Source of the DNA: Bacteroidales bacterium H3
GTDB taxonomy: Bacteria; Bacteroidota; Bacteroidia; Bacteroidales; Muribaculaceae
Assembly (NCBI GenBank): GCA_001701135.1
Contig: DAAN01000014.1
Span: forward strand, 1 to 64,000
Length of the DNA stretch: 64,000 nucleotides
Reading direction: 5' to 3'
The first letter of the stretch is position 1. Each line of letters opens with the position of its first letter. Shown here piece by piece: positions 19,086-29,392 of the stretch. Made by a program: the position numbers and the translations under genes. The notes under the pieces were generated by a model that was given only the letters and a program-made list of their open reading frames with translations, ran no database searches and had not been told where the DNA came from.

Positions 19086-19954
19086 GTTTAAACATCATTG
19101 TTCTTGCCAAGCAGGTGCCCGACACCCGCAACGTGGGAAAAGATGCCATGAAGGAAGACGGCACTATCAACCGCGCAGCGTTGCCCGCCATCTTCAACCC
19201 CGAGGACCTCAATGCACTTGAGCAGGCTCTGCAGCTCAAGGACGCCAATCCCGGTTCCACCATCACCATGCTCACCATGGGTCTGCCACGAAGCGCCGAA
19301 GTCATCCGCGAAGGTATCTTCCGCGGTGCCGACGGCGGCATTGTGCTCACCGACCGCGCCCTTGGCGGCGCCGACACCCTGGCCACATCTTACTCTCTTG
19401 CTCAGGCTGTGAAGAAGTTCGGCAAATACGATATCGTTATCTGCGGGCGCCAGGCCATCGACGGCGACACTGCCCAGGTGGGTCCCCAGATTGCCGAAAA
19501 ACTCGGTGTGCCCCAGGTGACCTACGCCGAAGAAATTCTCGGTGTTGAGAATGGAAAAATCACTGTGAAGCGCCGTCTCGAGAACGGTGTGGAGACCGTG
19601 AAAGCGCCGCTCCCCTGCGTTATCACCGTCAACGGCACTGCTGCCGAATGCCGCCCCCGCAACGCCCGCCGCGTGATGAAATACAAACGCGCCGTCTCCC
19701 CCTCGGAGAAAGCCAAGCTCTCACCTGAGCAGCAGGCTCTTGTTGATGCCCGTCCCGACCTCAACATCCAGGAGTGGAGCGCCGCATTTGTCGACGCCGA
19801 CCCCGCTCAGATCGGTATGGCCGGTTCTCCCACAAAGGTGAAAGCCATCGAAAACGTGGTGTTCACCGCCAAGGAGTGTCTCACCATCGACAACAACAAC
19901 GACCAGCTCGAGCAGCTCATCAAAGATCTTATCGCTAATCACACAATCGGCTGA
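19082..19954 (+). CDS. etfB: Electron transfer flavoprotein beta subunit
   Basis: The 290-residue beta subunit of the FAD/AMP-containing electron transfer flavoprotein, which takes electrons from acyl-CoA dehydrogenases in the cytoplasm. Recognised by LNIIVLAKQVPDTRNVG at the N-terminus, the FNPEDLNALEQAL helix, the GADTLATSY loop and the family block ICGRQAIDGDTAQVGPQIAEKLG (near residues 121-143). Length is somewhat above the 250-260 of classical EtfB, as usual for the Fix-like subgroup. First structural gene of etfB-etfA-acyl-CoA dehydrogenase, with 26 nt to etfA. Confidence 0.96.
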   Translation: MSLNIIVLAKQVPDTRNVGKDAMKEDGTINRAALPAIFNPEDLNALEQALQLKDANPGSTITMLTMGLPRSAEVIREGIFRGADGGIVLTDRALGGADTLATSYSLAQAVKKFGKYDIVICGRQAIDGDTAQVGPQIAEKLGVPQVTYAEEILGVENGKITVKRRLENGVETVKAPLPCVITVNGTAAECRPRNARRVMKYKRAVSPSEKAKLSPEQQALVDARPDLNIQEWSAAFVDADPAQIGMAGSPTKVKAIENVVFTAKECLTIDNNNDQLEQLIKDLIANHTIG

Positions 19955-19980
19955 TCCGCGCCGTCAAATTTTTCAACGTA

Positions 19981-21009
19981 ATGCAAGACCAGAACAACCT
20001 CATAGTTTATTGCGAATACGAGGACGGCAAGGTGTCGGACGTAAGCCTTGAGCTCCTCACCAAGGGGCGCCAGCTTGCCACCGAGCTTGGCGTGAAACTT
20101 GAAGCGCTCGTTATCGGCGACAAACTCGACGGCATCGAGAAACAGCTGTTCCCCTATGGCGCCGACGTAGTATATAAGGTAGAGGACAAGCGTCTCTATC
20201 CCTATACCTCCAACCCCCACGCCGCCGTGCTCATCAACCTTTTCCGCGAAATCAAGCCGCAGATCTGCCTCATGGGTGCCACCTGCATCGGCCGCGACCT
20301 CGGTCCCCGCGTCAGCTCGTGTCTCCACAGCGGTCTCACCGCCGACTGCACCTCGCTGGTAATCGGTGACCACAACGACCCCAAGACCGGCAAGGAGTAT
20401 CAGAACCTGCTCTATCAGATCCGTCCCGCTTTCGGCGGCAATATCGTGGCTACCATCGTGAATCCCGACTGCCGTCCGCAGATGGCCACCGTGCGCGAGG
20501 GCGTGATGAAAAAGGAGATTCTCGACCCCAACCACAAAGGCGAGGTGGTAAAACTCCGCGCATCGAAATATGTAAAGGATGAGGATTTCGTGGTGGAGAT
20601 CATCGACCGTCACATCGAGAAGTCGAAAATCAATATCAAGAATTCGCCCATTATCGTAGCCGGCGGCTACGGTGTCGGTTCCAAAGAGGGCTTCGATCTG
20701 CTCCACCAGTTTGCCGACGTGCTCGGCGCCGAGGTGGGTGCTACCCGCGCCGCTGTCGACGCCGGCTGGACCGAGCATGCCCGTCAGGTGGGCCAGACCG
20801 GTGTCACCGTCCGTCCCAAACTCTACATCGCTTGCGGCATCTCAGGCCAGATACAGCACATTGCCGGCATGCAGGACAGCTCGATCATCATCTCGATCAA
20901 CAGCGATCCCAACGCCCCCATCAACACCATCGCCGATTACGTGATCGTTGGTGACTATGCCGAAATCGTGCCCAAACTCATCAAATATTACAAGAAAAAT
21001 TCCAAGTAA
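19981..21009 (+). CDS. etfA: Electron transfer flavoprotein alpha subunit
   Basis: The 342-residue alpha subunit that carries the redox-active FAD. The C-terminal FAD domain shows IIVAGGYGVGSKEGFDLL (near residues 222-239) and LGAEVGATRAAVDAGW. The last conserved section contains QVGQTGVTVRPKLYIACGISG, GMQDSSIIISINSDPNAPI and ADYVIVGDYAEIVPKL, all hallmarks of EtfA. The N-terminal half binds the beta subunit. The stop codon overlaps the ATG of the acyl-CoA dehydrogenase by 1 nt (TAATG), a tight operon junction. Confidence 0.97.
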   Translation: MQDQNNLIVYCEYEDGKVSDVSLELLTKGRQLATELGVKLEALVIGDKLDGIEKQLFPYGADVVYKVEDKRLYPYTSNPHAAVLINLFREIKPQICLMGATCIGRDLGPRVSSCLHSGLTADCTSLVIGDHNDPKTGKEYQNLLYQIRPAFGGNIVATIVNPDCRPQMATVREGVMKKEILDPNHKGEVVKLRASKYVKDEDFVVEIIDRHIEKSKINIKNSPIIVAGGYGVGSKEGFDLLHQFADVLGAEVGATRAAVDAGWTEHARQVGQTGVTVRPKLYIACGISGQIQHIAGMQDSSIIISINSDPNAPINTIADYVIVGDYAEIVPKLIKYYKKNSK

Positions 21010-22745
21010 TGGCTAATTACTATAACGATAACAAGGCGCTGAAGCTCCACCTTCAGCACCCCCTGATGGAGAAAATCGTGGCTCTTAAGGAACGCGATTA
21101 CGCCGATGCCGAGAAGTTTGACTACGCTCCCGTCGATTTCGCCGACGCCATGGACAACTACGACCGTGTGCTTGAAATCGTGGGCGAACTCTGCGGCACC
21201 ACCATCGCCGACAACGCCGAGAGCGTGGACCACGAAGGCCCAACTGTGGCTGACGGTCGTGTCACCTACGCTTCAGGCACTCAGCAGAATCTCGACGCCT
21301 GCCGCAAGGCCGGCCTGATGGGCATGTCGATGCCCCGCCGTTTCGGCGGTCTCAACTTCCCCATCACCCCCTATATCATGGCTGCCGACATCGTCAGCCG
21401 CGCCGACACCGGTTTTGAAAACCTCTGGGGTCTGCAGGACTGCGCCGAAACCCTCTATGAGTTCGGCACCGAGGAGCAGCGCGAGCGTTTCATCCCCCGC
21501 GTCTGCGCCGGCGAAACCATGTCGATGGACCTCACCGAGCCTGATGCCGGTTCCGACCTTCAGTCGGTAATGCTCAAGGCTACCGAAGCTCCCGACGGCA
21601 CATGGCGTCTTAACGGTGTGAAGCGTTTCATCACCAACGGCGACTCCGACATCCATCTGGTGCTGGCCCGTTCGGAAGATGGCACAAAGGATGGCCGCGG
21701 CCTGTCGATGTTTATCTACGACAAACGCGACGGAGGCGTCGATGTGCGTCGTATCGAAAACAAGATGGGCATCAAAGGCTCTCCCACCTGCGAGCTGGTT
21801 TACAAAAACGCTAAGGCCGAGCTTTGTGGCTCACGCCGTCTGGGCCTTATCAAATATGTGATGGCGCTGATGAACGGCGCCCGTCTGGGCATCGCCGCCC
21901 AGAGCGTCGGTGTCAGCGAAATCGCATGGCGCGAAGCCGATGCCTACGCCCACGAACGTCAGCAGTTCGGCAAACCTATCGCCGAATTCCCCGCCGTCCG
22001 CGAAATCCTCGCAACCATGAAGGCTAAGCTCGACGCCACCCGTTGTCTCCTTTACGAGACCTCGCGCTACGTCGACATGTACAAGGCATACGAGGACATC
22101 GCCCGCGAACGTTCCCTCACAGCCGACGAACGCAAGGAGATGAAGCTCTACAACAAGCTGGCCGACGCCTGCACTCCCCTTGCAAAAGGCCTTTCATCGG
22201 AATACTGCAACCAGAACGCCTACGACGCCATCCAGATTCATGGCGGTTCGGGCTTCATGAAAGATTATGCCTGCGAGCGTGTATACCGCGACGCACGCAT
22301 CACCTCGATCTACGAGGGTACCACCCAGCTGCAGGTCGTGGCAGCCATCCGCCACGTCCTCACCGGCACCTACGCCCAGCTTGTCGAAGGCTACAAGGCC
22401 ATGACAGTGGCACCGGAGCTCGAGGCGCAGGTGAAGATTCTCGACGAGATGTTTGCCAAATATCAGAAGGCTGTTGACCATGTCAAGGAAGTCAATGAAG
22501 CCGAGTACACCGACTTCATGGCCCGCCGACTCGTAGAGATGGCAGGCGACTGCGTCATGGGCTGGCTGCTCGTCACCGACGCTTCCCGCAGCCTCGGTTC
22601 GGCTGATGCCGACGTCGCTGCCGCCGCAGCCGATCTGGCACGCAGCGCCAAGGTTTACGTCAACCTTGCCGCCGCCGACGTGGAGCGCGCCTCCTCGTTC
22701 ATCGCCTCCGTGGCTCCCGCCGACCTCGCCGCCTATAAGGCCTGA
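21009..22745 (+). CDS. Acyl-CoA dehydrogenase
   Basis: FAD-dependent acyl-CoA dehydrogenase of 578 residues that passes electrons to the EtfBA encoded just upstream. The core includes the FAD-binding MSMDLTEPDAGSDLQ, the substrate loop RFITNGDSDIHLVLAR, and the helical domain with RQQFGKPIAEFPAV. The motif GGSGFMKDYACERVYRD is followed by ITSIYEGTTQLQ, where the Glu in YEGT is the likely catalytic base. About 150 residues follow the core, matching the C-terminal extension of long bacterial family members. Chain-length specificity cannot be read. It could serve butyrate formation, branched-chain acid metabolism or fatty-acid degradation. Confidence 0.94.
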   Translation: MANYYNDNKALKLHLQHPLMEKIVALKERDYADAEKFDYAPVDFADAMDNYDRVLEIVGELCGTTIADNAESVDHEGPTVADGRVTYASGTQQNLDACRKAGLMGMSMPRRFGGLNFPITPYIMAADIVSRADTGFENLWGLQDCAETLYEFGTEEQRERFIPRVCAGETMSMDLTEPDAGSDLQSVMLKATEAPDGTWRLNGVKRFITNGDSDIHLVLARSEDGTKDGRGLSMFIYDKRDGGVDVRRIENKMGIKGSPTCELVYKNAKAELCGSRRLGLIKYVMALMNGARLGIAAQSVGVSEIAWREADAYAHERQQFGKPIAEFPAVREILATMKAKLDATRCLLYETSRYVDMYKAYEDIARERSLTADERKEMKLYNKLADACTPLAKGLSSEYCNQNAYDAIQIHGGSGFMKDYACERVYRDARITSIYEGTTQLQVVAAIRHVLTGTYAQLVEGYKAMTVAPELEAQVKILDEMFAKYQKAVDHVKEVNEAEYTDFMARRLVEMAGDCVMGWLLVTDASRSLGSADADVAAAAADLARSAKVYVNLAAADVERASSFIASVAPADLAAYKA

Positions 22746-22769
22746 TCCCGATCTCAGATACAATATCAG

Positions 22770-22806
22770 GACGCTGTGTCAAAATTCAGAATTTTGACAC
22801 AGCGTC
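22770..22806. terminator. Convergent terminator with the recurrent GCTGTGTCA hairpin
   Basis: A perfect 17-bp stem: GACGCTGTGTCAAAATT (22770-22786) against its complement (22790-22806), with a 3-nt loop. It lies between the plus-strand acyl-CoA dehydrogenase and the minus-strand MerR gene and can fold on either strand. The core stem is shared with the hairpins at 7841 and 51632. Confidence 0.8.
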
Positions 22807-22906
22807 TTCATTTTAGGATTCAGGTTTGGAGAATCAAGGAGGTTAGAAAACCTCCTGTTCAGTCATTTTCCTGATATGAGGATGCAGCCGCAATGGTTCG
22901 GTCGCG

Positions 22907-23242
22907 TCAGCGCAGGGAAGTGAGGGAGGATAGGAGAGATACAAGCTGGGTGCGGATATTGTGGAGGCGCTCCACGGCTGCGGCACGGTGACTGACATTG
23001 GTGTGGTTGTTGCGGATCTGCTCCTGGGCAGCATCGAGTCGAAGCCCTTTCTCCTTGACCAGAAAAGCCACCATACGTATCTTCTCGATGTCAGATGCGG
23101 TGTAGAACCGGGTGCCCCGGGCGTTGCGGCGCGGCTTTATGATAGTGAACTGGCTCTCCCAGAAGCGCAGCGTCGAAGCCGGCAGCTTTATGATTTCGGC
23201 CACCTCGGAAATTTTATAATATTTCTTGTCGGGATTTTCCAT
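22907..23242 (-). CDS. MerR family transcriptional regulator
   Basis: DNA-binding protein of 111 residues. I start at MENPDKKYYKISEV, because the ATG further upstream would lie at the predicted promoter and adds 22 residues without family character. The winged-helix domain is clear: KISEVAEIIKLPASTLRFWE, then RRNARGTRFYTASDIEKIRM, followed by a dimerisation helix. No Cys-based effector site is seen, so the inducer is unknown. It is divergent from alaS, a gene order I recall as frequent in Bacteroidetes, and the two promoters interlock, so it may influence alaS. Confidence 0.88.
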   Translation of the reverse strand: MENPDKKYYKISEVAEIIKLPASTLRFWESQFTIIKPRRNARGTRFYTASDIEKIRMVAFLVKEKGLRLDAAQEQIRNNHTNVSHRAAAVERLHNIRTQLVSLLSSLTSLR

Positions 23243-23273
23243 TGTCGCGTCAAAACATCGCCCTACGTTAGTT

Positions 23274-23305
23274 TTTGCAAAGTTAAGGAAAAATTCGTAA
23301 TTTTG
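23274..23305 (+). promoter_or_regulatory. Promoter of alaS
   Basis: TTTG at 23274-23277, a 20-nt spacer and TAATTTTG at 23298-23305; the leader to the ATG at 23365 is about 56 nt. A minus-strand -7 element (TAACTTTG, 23285-23278) for the MerR gene lies within the spacer. Confidence 0.85.
23278..23285 (-). promoter_or_regulatory. -7 element of the MerR gene
   Basis: TAACTTTG on the minus strand, about 32 nt of leader before the ATG at 23242. It overlaps the last base of the alaS -33 element and the start of the alaS spacer. The -33 position is not a good TTG match. Confidence 0.55.
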
Positions 23306-23364
23306 CATCTGAATTTACCGCAATGGTTTCTATTTTGCAGAAAAAATAAACACATTATATACCA

Positions 23365-25992
23365 ATGAGTTCTAAGCCTATGACTGCCAATGAGATTCGC
23401 GAATCTTTCAAGCAGTTTTTCAAGAGCAAAGGCCACCAGATTGTGCCCTCGGCTCCTATGGTAATCAAGGATGACCCGACGCTGATGTTCACCAACGCCG
23501 GCATGAATCAGTTCAAGGACATTATTCTTGGCCAAAGAGCGCCGAAATGGACGCGTGTCACCGACAGCCAGAAGTGTCTGCGTGTGAGCGGAAAGCACAA
23601 CGATCTGGAGGAGGTGGGTCTCGACACTTACCACCACACTATGTTCGAGATGCTGGGCAACTGGTCATTCGGCGACTATTTCAAGAAGGAAGCCATCGAC
23701 TGGGCATGGGAGTTTCTGGTGGATGTGCTGGGTCTTGACCCCGAACATCTCTATGCCACGGTGTTTGAAGGCTCCGAGGCCGAAGGACTCTCGCGCGATG
23801 ACGAGGCTGCTTCCTACTGGGAGAAACATCTGCCCAAGTCGCACATCATAAACGGCAACAAACATGATAATTTCTGGGAGATGGGCGAGACCGGTCCCTG
23901 CGGTCCCTGCTCCGAGATTCATATCGACCTCCGTCCCGAGGATGAACGCCGCAAGGTCAGCGGCGCCGAGATGGTCAACAAGGATCATCCTCAGGTGATT
24001 GAAATCTGGAACCTCGTGTTCATGCAGTTCAATCGCAAGGCCGATCATTCGCTGGAACCGCTTCCTGCCAAGGTTATCGACACCGGCATGGGCTTCGAGC
24101 GTCTGTGCATGGCTCTGCAGGGTAAGACGTCGAACTACGACACCGACGTGTTCACCCCCATGATTGACAAAATCGCCGAGCTTTCAGGCAAGAAATATGG
24201 CGAGGACCATAAGGTCGATGTGGCCATGCGCGTCATCGCCGACCATATCCGCACCATCGCTTTCTCGGTGGCCGACAGCCAGCTCCCCTCCAACGCCAAA
24301 GCCGGTTATGTGATCCGCCGCATCCTGCGTCGTGCCGTGCGTTATGCCTATACATTCCTCGATCAGAAGGAAGCATTTCTCTATCGTCTGGTCGACACGC
24401 TGATTGCCCTGATGGGCGACGCTTACCCCGAGCTGAAGAAAGAGCGCGACCTCATCATCAAGGTCACCAAAGAGGAGGAGGATTCCTTCCTTCGCACACT
24501 GGCCAACGGCATGGCGCTCCTTGACCGCGCAATCGCCGCAGCCCGCAAAGAGGGTAAAAGTGAAATCTCAGGCAAAGAGGCTTTCGTGCTCTATGATACT
24601 TACGGTTTCCCCCTCGACCTTACCGAGCTGATTCTCAAAGAGAACAACATGACCCTCGATCAGGCCGGCTTCGATGCCGAAATGGATCAGCAGAAACAGC
24701 GCGCCCGCAATGCCGCGGCTGTGGAAACCTCCGACTGGGTTGTCCTCCGCGACGGCGAGCAGGAATTCGTAGGCTACGATGAAAACAGCACCGCGGCCCA
24801 TATCCTCCGCTACCGCAAGGTAAAGCAGAAGGGCAAGGAATTCTATCAGATTATACTTGACCGCACACCTTTCTATGCCGAAATGGGCGGTCAGGTGGGC
24901 GACCGCGGCACACTCGTGTCGGGCGACGAGGTTATAGAGGTTTTCGATACCAAACGAGAAAATGGCGTGGGCGTTCATCTCACCACCAAACTCCCTACCG
25001 ACGTTTCGGCCGAAGTTGAGGCAAAGATCGATGTTGAAGCCCGTCGCCGCACGTCGGCCAACCACTCCGCCACCCACCTGCTGCACCGCGCGCTCCGCGA
25101 GGTGCTCGGCACGCATGTGGAGCAGAAAGGCTCGTATGTAAACCCCGATATGCTGCGTTTCGACTTCTCGCATTTCCAGAAGGTGACTCCCGAGGAACTT
25201 GCGAAGGTGGAACACCTTGCCAACCGCTATGTGCGTGAGGCCATCGCCCGCGACGAGCACCGCAACGTGCCCATCGCCGAGGCCCGCGCCATGGGTGCAA
25301 TGGCTCTCTTCGGTGAGAAATATGGCGATGAGGTGCGTGTGATCCGCTATGGCGACTCCGTGGAGCTTTGCGGCGGCACACATGTCGACAACACCGGCAA
25401 CATCGGTATGATCAAGATCATTTCCGAGGGTAGCACCTCGGCAGGCATCCGCCGTATCGAGGCCATCACCGGCGAAAAAGTGGAGGAGGCCATCGAGACC
25501 CTCCAGGACAATATGCGTCAGATAGCCCGTCTGCTCAATAATGCTCCCGATGTAGTGTCGGCTCTCCGCAAGTCAATCGACGAAAATGCCGACCTCCGCA
25601 AGAAATCGGAAGAATTCATGAAGGAGCGTGTGGAGATGTTCTCAAAGGAGATTCTGGAGAAAGCACGCATCATCAACGGTGTGAAAGTGACTACCTTAGG
25701 CGGCGTGCGTGTGCCTGAAATTGTCAAGAATGTTGCATTCCAGGTGCGCAATCTCAGCCCCGAAAACACAGCATTCATCGGTGCGACCGTCGATGTCTCG
25801 GGCAAGCCACTGCTCACAGTGATGCTTACCAACGACCTCGTGGCCAACGGTCTGAACGCTTCCAAGATGGTGCGCGAAGCTGCCAAAGCCATCAAGGGTG
25901 GCGGCGGTGGTCAGCCCGGTTTCGCACAGGCGGGCGGAAAGGATGCCGACGGCATCTTGGTTGCCGCCCAGGCTCTTTTCGACACTTTCTGA
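23365..25992 (+). CDS. alaS: Alanyl-tRNA synthetase
   Basis: Charges tRNA-Ala. The 875-residue length is standard. The class II catalytic domain starts with [17 protein letters not shown] and shows [16 protein letters not shown] and [36 protein letters not shown]. The editing domain carries the zinc-site motif [17 protein letters not shown], and a CGGTHV motif near residue 672. The C-terminal domain ends with the family signature [15 protein letters not shown]. Single gene with its own promoter and no visible T-box, as expected outside Firmicutes. Confidence 0.98.
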   Translation: MSSKPMTANEIRESFKQFFKSKGHQIVPSAPMVIKDDPTLMFTNAGMNQFKDIILGQRAPKWTRVTDSQKCLRVSGKHNDLEEVGLDTYHHTMFEMLGNWSFGDYFKKEAIDWAWEFLVDVLGLDPEHLYATVFEGSEAEGLSRDDEAASYWEKHLPKSHIINGNKHDNFWEMGETGPCGPCSEIHIDLRPEDERRKVSGAEMVNKDHPQVIEIWNLVFMQFNRKADHSLEPLPAKVIDTGMGFERLCMALQGKTSNYDTDVFTPMIDKIAELSGKKYGEDHKVDVAMRVIADHIRTIAFSVADSQLPSNAKAGYVIRRILRRAVRYAYTFLDQKEAFLYRLVDTLIALMGDAYPELKKERDLIIKVTKEEEDSFLRTLANGMALLDRAIAAARKEGKSEISGKEAFVLYDTYGFPLDLTELILKENNMTLDQAGFDAEMDQQKQRARNAAAVETSDWVVLRDGEQEFVGYDENSTAAHILRYRKVKQKGKEFYQIILDRTPFYAEMGGQVGDRGTLVSGDEVIEVFDTKRENGVGVHLTTKLPTDVSAEVEAKIDVEARRRTSANHSATHLLHRALREVLGTHVEQKGSYVNPDMLRFDFSHFQKVTPEELAKVEHLANRYVREAIARDEHRNVPIAEARAMGAMALFGEKYGDEVRVIRYGDSVELCGGTHVDNTGNIGMIKIISEGSTSAGIRRIEAITGEKVEEAIETLQDNMRQIARLLNNAPDVVSALRKSIDENADLRKKSEEFMKERVEMFSKEILEKARIINGVKVTTLGGVRVPEIVKNVAFQVRNLSPENTAFIGATVDVSGKPLLTVMLTNDLVANGLNASKMVREAAKAIKGGGGGQPGFAQAGGKDADGILVAAQALFDTF

Positions 25993-26051
25993 AAATCATA
26001 GCAATCACGAATAGATTTCATCCGATATTGCCTGAATAGCTCTCTTTCGAT

Positions 26052-27143
26052 ATGACAAAAACAGCGCTGATCACCGGAGTCACCGGTCAGGACGGTTCAT
26101 TCCTCGCAGAGTTTCTGCTTGAAAAGGGATATGACGTGCATGGCATCATCCGCCGCTCGTCGGTTGACTACCGCGAACGCATCGCCCATCTTGAGGGCAA
26201 GGCGAATTTTCATCTGCATTATGCCGATTTAGGCGACTCCATGAGTGTGATGCAGGTGGTGCGCAAGGTCCGGCCCGACGAAATCTACAATCTGGCCGCC
26301 CAAAGCCATGTGCAGGTGTCGTTCGATTCTCCCGAATTTACTGCCGACGTCGACGCTGTCGGCGTGCTCCGCGTGCTCGAGGCTGTGAGAATGTGTGGTC
26401 TTGAAAAGAGCTGCCGCATCTATCAGGCATCCACATCCGAACTTTATGGCAAAGTGGAGGAGGTGCCCCAGAACGAGAATACCCCCTTTCATCCCTATAG
26501 CCCATATGCTGTGGCCAAACTCTATGGCTTCTGGATTGTCAAGGAATACCGCGAGGCTTACAACATGTTCTGCTGCTCGGGCATTCTGTTCAATCATGAG
26601 TCGGAACGCCGCGGCGAGACTTTCGTCACGCGTAAAATCACACTTGCCGCCGCCCGAATCGCCCAAGGAAAGCAGGACAAGCTCTATCTGGGCAACCTGT
26701 CGTCGCTGCGCGACTGGGGCTATGCCCGCGACTATGTGGAGTGCATGTGGCTGATTCTTCAGAACGAGAAGCCTGAAGACTTTGTCATCGCCACCGGCGA
26801 ACAGCACTCGGTGCGCGAATTTGCCACACTTGCATTCCGGTATGTGGGAATCGACATCCGCTGGGAGGGAGAAGGCCTTGATGAAAAGGGCATAGATGCC
26901 GCCACCGGACGTGTGCTGGTTGAGGTGTCGCCCGATTTCTATCGTCCGACCGATGTGGTGAATCTCTGGGGCGACCCCACAAAGGCCCGTGATCTGCTCG
27001 GATGGAACCCCTCGAAGACACCTTTTGAAAGACTGGTGAAAATCATGGTTGACGCCGATGTGGCAAAAGTCGCCGCCGAGGATGCCGGTCAGAAAGTGCG
27101 CATGAATCTTGCCGAATATCTCGAGAAAGGAATCGTGAAATGA
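26052..27143 (+). CDS. gmd: GDP-mannose 4,6-dehydratase
   Basis: First step of GDP-L-fucose synthesis from GDP-mannose, an NADP-dependent short-chain dehydrogenase. The 363-residue protein begins with [28 protein letters not shown]. The active-site features are [16 protein letters not shown] and [13 protein letters not shown] (YxxxK, near residue 154). [14 protein letters not shown] and [18 protein letters not shown] follow, all very typical of Gmd. The stop overlaps the next ATG by 4 nt (ATGA), so it is coupled to fcl. Product probably feeds capsule or surface glycan fucosylation. Confidence 0.97.
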   Translation: MTKTALITGVTGQDGSFLAEFLLEKGYDVHGIIRRSSVDYRERIAHLEGKANFHLHYADLGDSMSVMQVVRKVRPDEIYNLAAQSHVQVSFDSPEFTADVDAVGVLRVLEAVRMCGLEKSCRIYQASTSELYGKVEEVPQNENTPFHPYSPYAVAKLYGFWIVKEYREAYNMFCCSGILFNHESERRGETFVTRKITLAAARIAQGKQDKLYLGNLSSLRDWGYARDYVECMWLILQNEKPEDFVIATGEQHSVREFATLAFRYVGIDIRWEGEGLDEKGIDAATGRVLVEVSPDFYRPTDVVNLWGDPTKARDLLGWNPSKTPFERLVKIMVDADVAKVAAEDAGQKVRMNLAEYLEKGIVK

Positions 27144-28084
27144 TGGAACTGACATCGAAAATCTATGTTGCCGGGCACCGCGGCATGGTAGGGTCGGCCA
27201 TTGTGCGCGAACTGCGCCGTCAGGGCTACACCAACATCATCACCCGCACGCATAAGGAACTCGACCTCTGCCGTCAGGAGGCAGTGGAGAAGTTTTTCGC
27301 CGAGGAGAAGCCTGAATATGTGTTTCTTGCGGCTGCCAAGGTGGGAGGCATAGTCGCCAACCAGAACGCCCTGGCCGATTTCATGTACGACAACATGATT
27401 CTCGAGATGAATGTGATTCACTCGGCCTGGCGCAACGGTTGCAGGAAACTGGAATTTTTGGGGTCGTCGTGCATCTATCCCCGCATGGCTCCCCAGCCTA
27501 TGCCCGAAAGCTGCCTGCTCACTTCCTCTCTCGAAAAAACCAACGAGGCATATGCCCTGGCCAAAATCTCGGGTCTGAAATATTGCGAGTTTCTCAACCG
27601 TCAGTATGGCACTGACTATATATCGGTGATGCCGACCAATCTATACGGCCCCAACGACAATTATCATCCCACCCACTCCCATGTGGTGCCCGCGCTCATC
27701 CGCCGCTTCCACGAAGCAAAGGAGCAGGGACTCGGCGAGGTGACATGTTGGGGCGACGGTTCGCCACTGAGAGAGTTCCTCTATGTCGACGACCTTGCCA
27801 ATCTGTGCGTGTTCCTGATGAACAACTATTCGGGCAACGAAACAGTAAACGCAGGCACCGGCAAGGAGCTGTCGATTAAGCAGCTCACCGAGCTGGTTGC
27901 TAAAGTCGTAGGGTATGAAGGGCGTATTCTCTGGGATACATCGAAACCCAACGGCACACCCCGCAAGCTGCTCGATGTGTCGAAAAGCCGTGCTCTCGGA
28001 TGGTCCTACACCACCGAACTCGAGGATGGTCTGCGTATGGCATATCAGGATTTCCTCTCCAATCCCATGCGCGCCGAACGCTGA
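27140..28084 (+). CDS. fcl: GDP-L-fucose synthase
   Basis: Epimerase/reductase that converts GDP-4-keto-6-deoxymannose to GDP-L-fucose with NADPH. The 314-residue sequence has [34 protein letters not shown], the catalytic [10 protein letters not shown] (YxxxK) and [28 protein letters not shown], all diagnostic. Overlaps gmd by 4 nt; two adjacent ATGs are available and the first is used here. Together the pair is a complete de novo GDP-fucose module. Confidence 0.97.
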   Translation: MMELTSKIYVAGHRGMVGSAIVRELRRQGYTNIITRTHKELDLCRQEAVEKFFAEEKPEYVFLAAAKVGGIVANQNALADFMYDNMILEMNVIHSAWRNGCRKLEFLGSSCIYPRMAPQPMPESCLLTSSLEKTNEAYALAKISGLKYCEFLNRQYGTDYISVMPTNLYGPNDNYHPTHSHVVPALIRRFHEAKEQGLGEVTCWGDGSPLREFLYVDDLANLCVFLMNNYSGNETVNAGTGKELSIKQLTELVAKVVGYEGRILWDTSKPNGTPRKLLDVSKSRALGWSYTTELEDGLRMAYQDFLSNPMRAER

Positions 28085-28136
28085 TGCATGATGCGCAGCA
28101 GAGGCAATATTGCATACCCGTCTGAGTTATACTATT

Positions 28137-29336
28137 ATGACTTGCAAATTCCCACGCATTTTGTTGCTTCTGATCGCCGCTCTGGTCGCGACTGCATTCA
28201 CGGTCTCGTGTAGCTCTGACGACAATGAACCGTCACCGGTGCCATCTCCGCCACCATCTCCCGTCAAGGTCGGCAGGGCAGTGCTTGTGTATATGCTCGC
28301 CGACAACAATCTCAGTGGTAATGACTATCAGAATCTCAGCGACATGGCGGCCGCTGCAGCCGAAGGCGCCCTTCAGGGCAACAGACTGATAGTCTACCAC
28401 GACGACCGCAATGCCGCGGCGCCCTCGCTGAAAGAGGTGACAGCCGAAGGGATCAAAACCATTCGCAGATACGATATTACGGGATTCTCCACCGACCCGG
28501 TGCGGCTGTCCGCAGTTATTGAGGATTTCAAGGAGGTAGCGCCCGCCGATGCCTTCGGCTTTGTGTTCTGGAGCCACGCATTTGGCTGGCAGATGGCGAA
28601 TACTCCGGCTGACACCGATGCCCGGCCGCAATGGCTGGGCGATGACTGCGGCCGACACATGGATGTGGACCGGTTTGCAGCAGTAATGCAGGGACAGGGA
28701 TTCGATTATGTATATTTCGACTGCTGCCACATGGCTTCGGTGGAATCGCTCTACGAGATGCGCCACATAGCACCCGCATTTGTGGCCAGTTGTGCCGAAA
28801 TGCTCGCTGCCGGCTCACCTTACCGCAAAATCCTGCGACACCTCATGGCCGATACTCCCGATCTCGTAGCCGCTGCCAAAGCCACATTCGACCATTACGA
28901 TGCCATGACCGGCAAGGCGCGAACCTCGACAATGAGTGTGATCGATGCCGCCGGACTGGAGCGCCTCGCCGCCGTCACCCGCGACATTTTCTCCCTCCAT
29001 CCTCGTCTGCCGCAGCAATATTCACCTCAGAATTATGAACGGGGTGTTGAGCTGGCCGACGGTGTGCGCCGGCTCTTTGATTTCGGCGATTACATGGATG
29101 CGCTCTGCGCCGGCGATCCTACGCTCGAGGCGCCCCTCGCGCGTTGGCATGAAGCGCTCGACGAGTGTGTGCGCTGGAAAGCAGCCACACCGGCTATTTT
29201 CAACTCTCTTGTCATCCGCAAGCATTGCGGACTCTCCACTTTTATCATGCGGCAACCCTCCGATGCCGGCGTAAGCGGTTATAACCGTCTTAAATGGTAC
29301 ACCGATGTGGCCGGCACTCTCTATCCCTCTGAATAA
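28137..29336 (+). CDS. Clostripain-family (C11) cysteine protease lipoprotein
   Basis: Surface or periplasmic lipoprotein of about 399 residues. I start at the ATG giving MTCKFPRILLLLIAAL; a lipobox VSCS follows, then a proline-rich tether. The longer frame starts at TTG and spoils the signal. The peptidase region begins VLVYMLADNNLSGND, has the catalytic His in FVFWSHAFGWQM and the catalytic Cys in VYFDCCHMASVESLYE, the pattern of clostripain-type C11 proteases. These cleave after Arg or Lys in characterised members; specificity here is not proven. Bacteroidales often carry such lipoproteins near glycan or stress genes. Confidence 0.88.
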   Translation: MTCKFPRILLLLIAALVATAFTVSCSSDDNEPSPVPSPPPSPVKVGRAVLVYMLADNNLSGNDYQNLSDMAAAAAEGALQGNRLIVYHDDRNAAAPSLKEVTAEGIKTIRRYDITGFSTDPVRLSAVIEDFKEVAPADAFGFVFWSHAFGWQMANTPADTDARPQWLGDDCGRHMDVDRFAAVMQGQGFDYVYFDCCHMASVESLYEMRHIAPAFVASCAEMLAAGSPYRKILRHLMADTPDLVAAAKATFDHYDAMTGKARTSTMSVIDAAGLERLAAVTRDIFSLHPRLPQQYSPQNYERGVELADGVRRLFDFGDYMDALCAGDPTLEAPLARWHEALDECVRWKAATPAIFNSLVIRKHCGLSTFIMRQPSDAGVSGYNRLKWYTDVAGTLYPSE

Positions 29337-29370
29337 GCACCTTTGCCATTCTAAAGAAAACTCTCTTCCC

Positions 29371-29390
29371 ATTATTAAACAAGCTCTAAT
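29371..29390 (-). repeat. Copy of the 17-nt dispersed element (AGAGCTTGTTTAATAAT)
   Basis: Exact 17-nt core on the minus strand, ending 5 nt before the mscS ATG on the plus strand. One of five copies in the window (others near 33292, 48028-48061, 51019-51051, 58253-58271). Here the orientation is antisense to the downstream gene. Confidence 0.75.
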
Positions 29391-29392
29391 CA

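Noticed and set aside
24568..25383. 271-codon minus-strand frame inside alaS
   Set aside because: Shadow of the editing-domain region of AlaS, with biased composition only.
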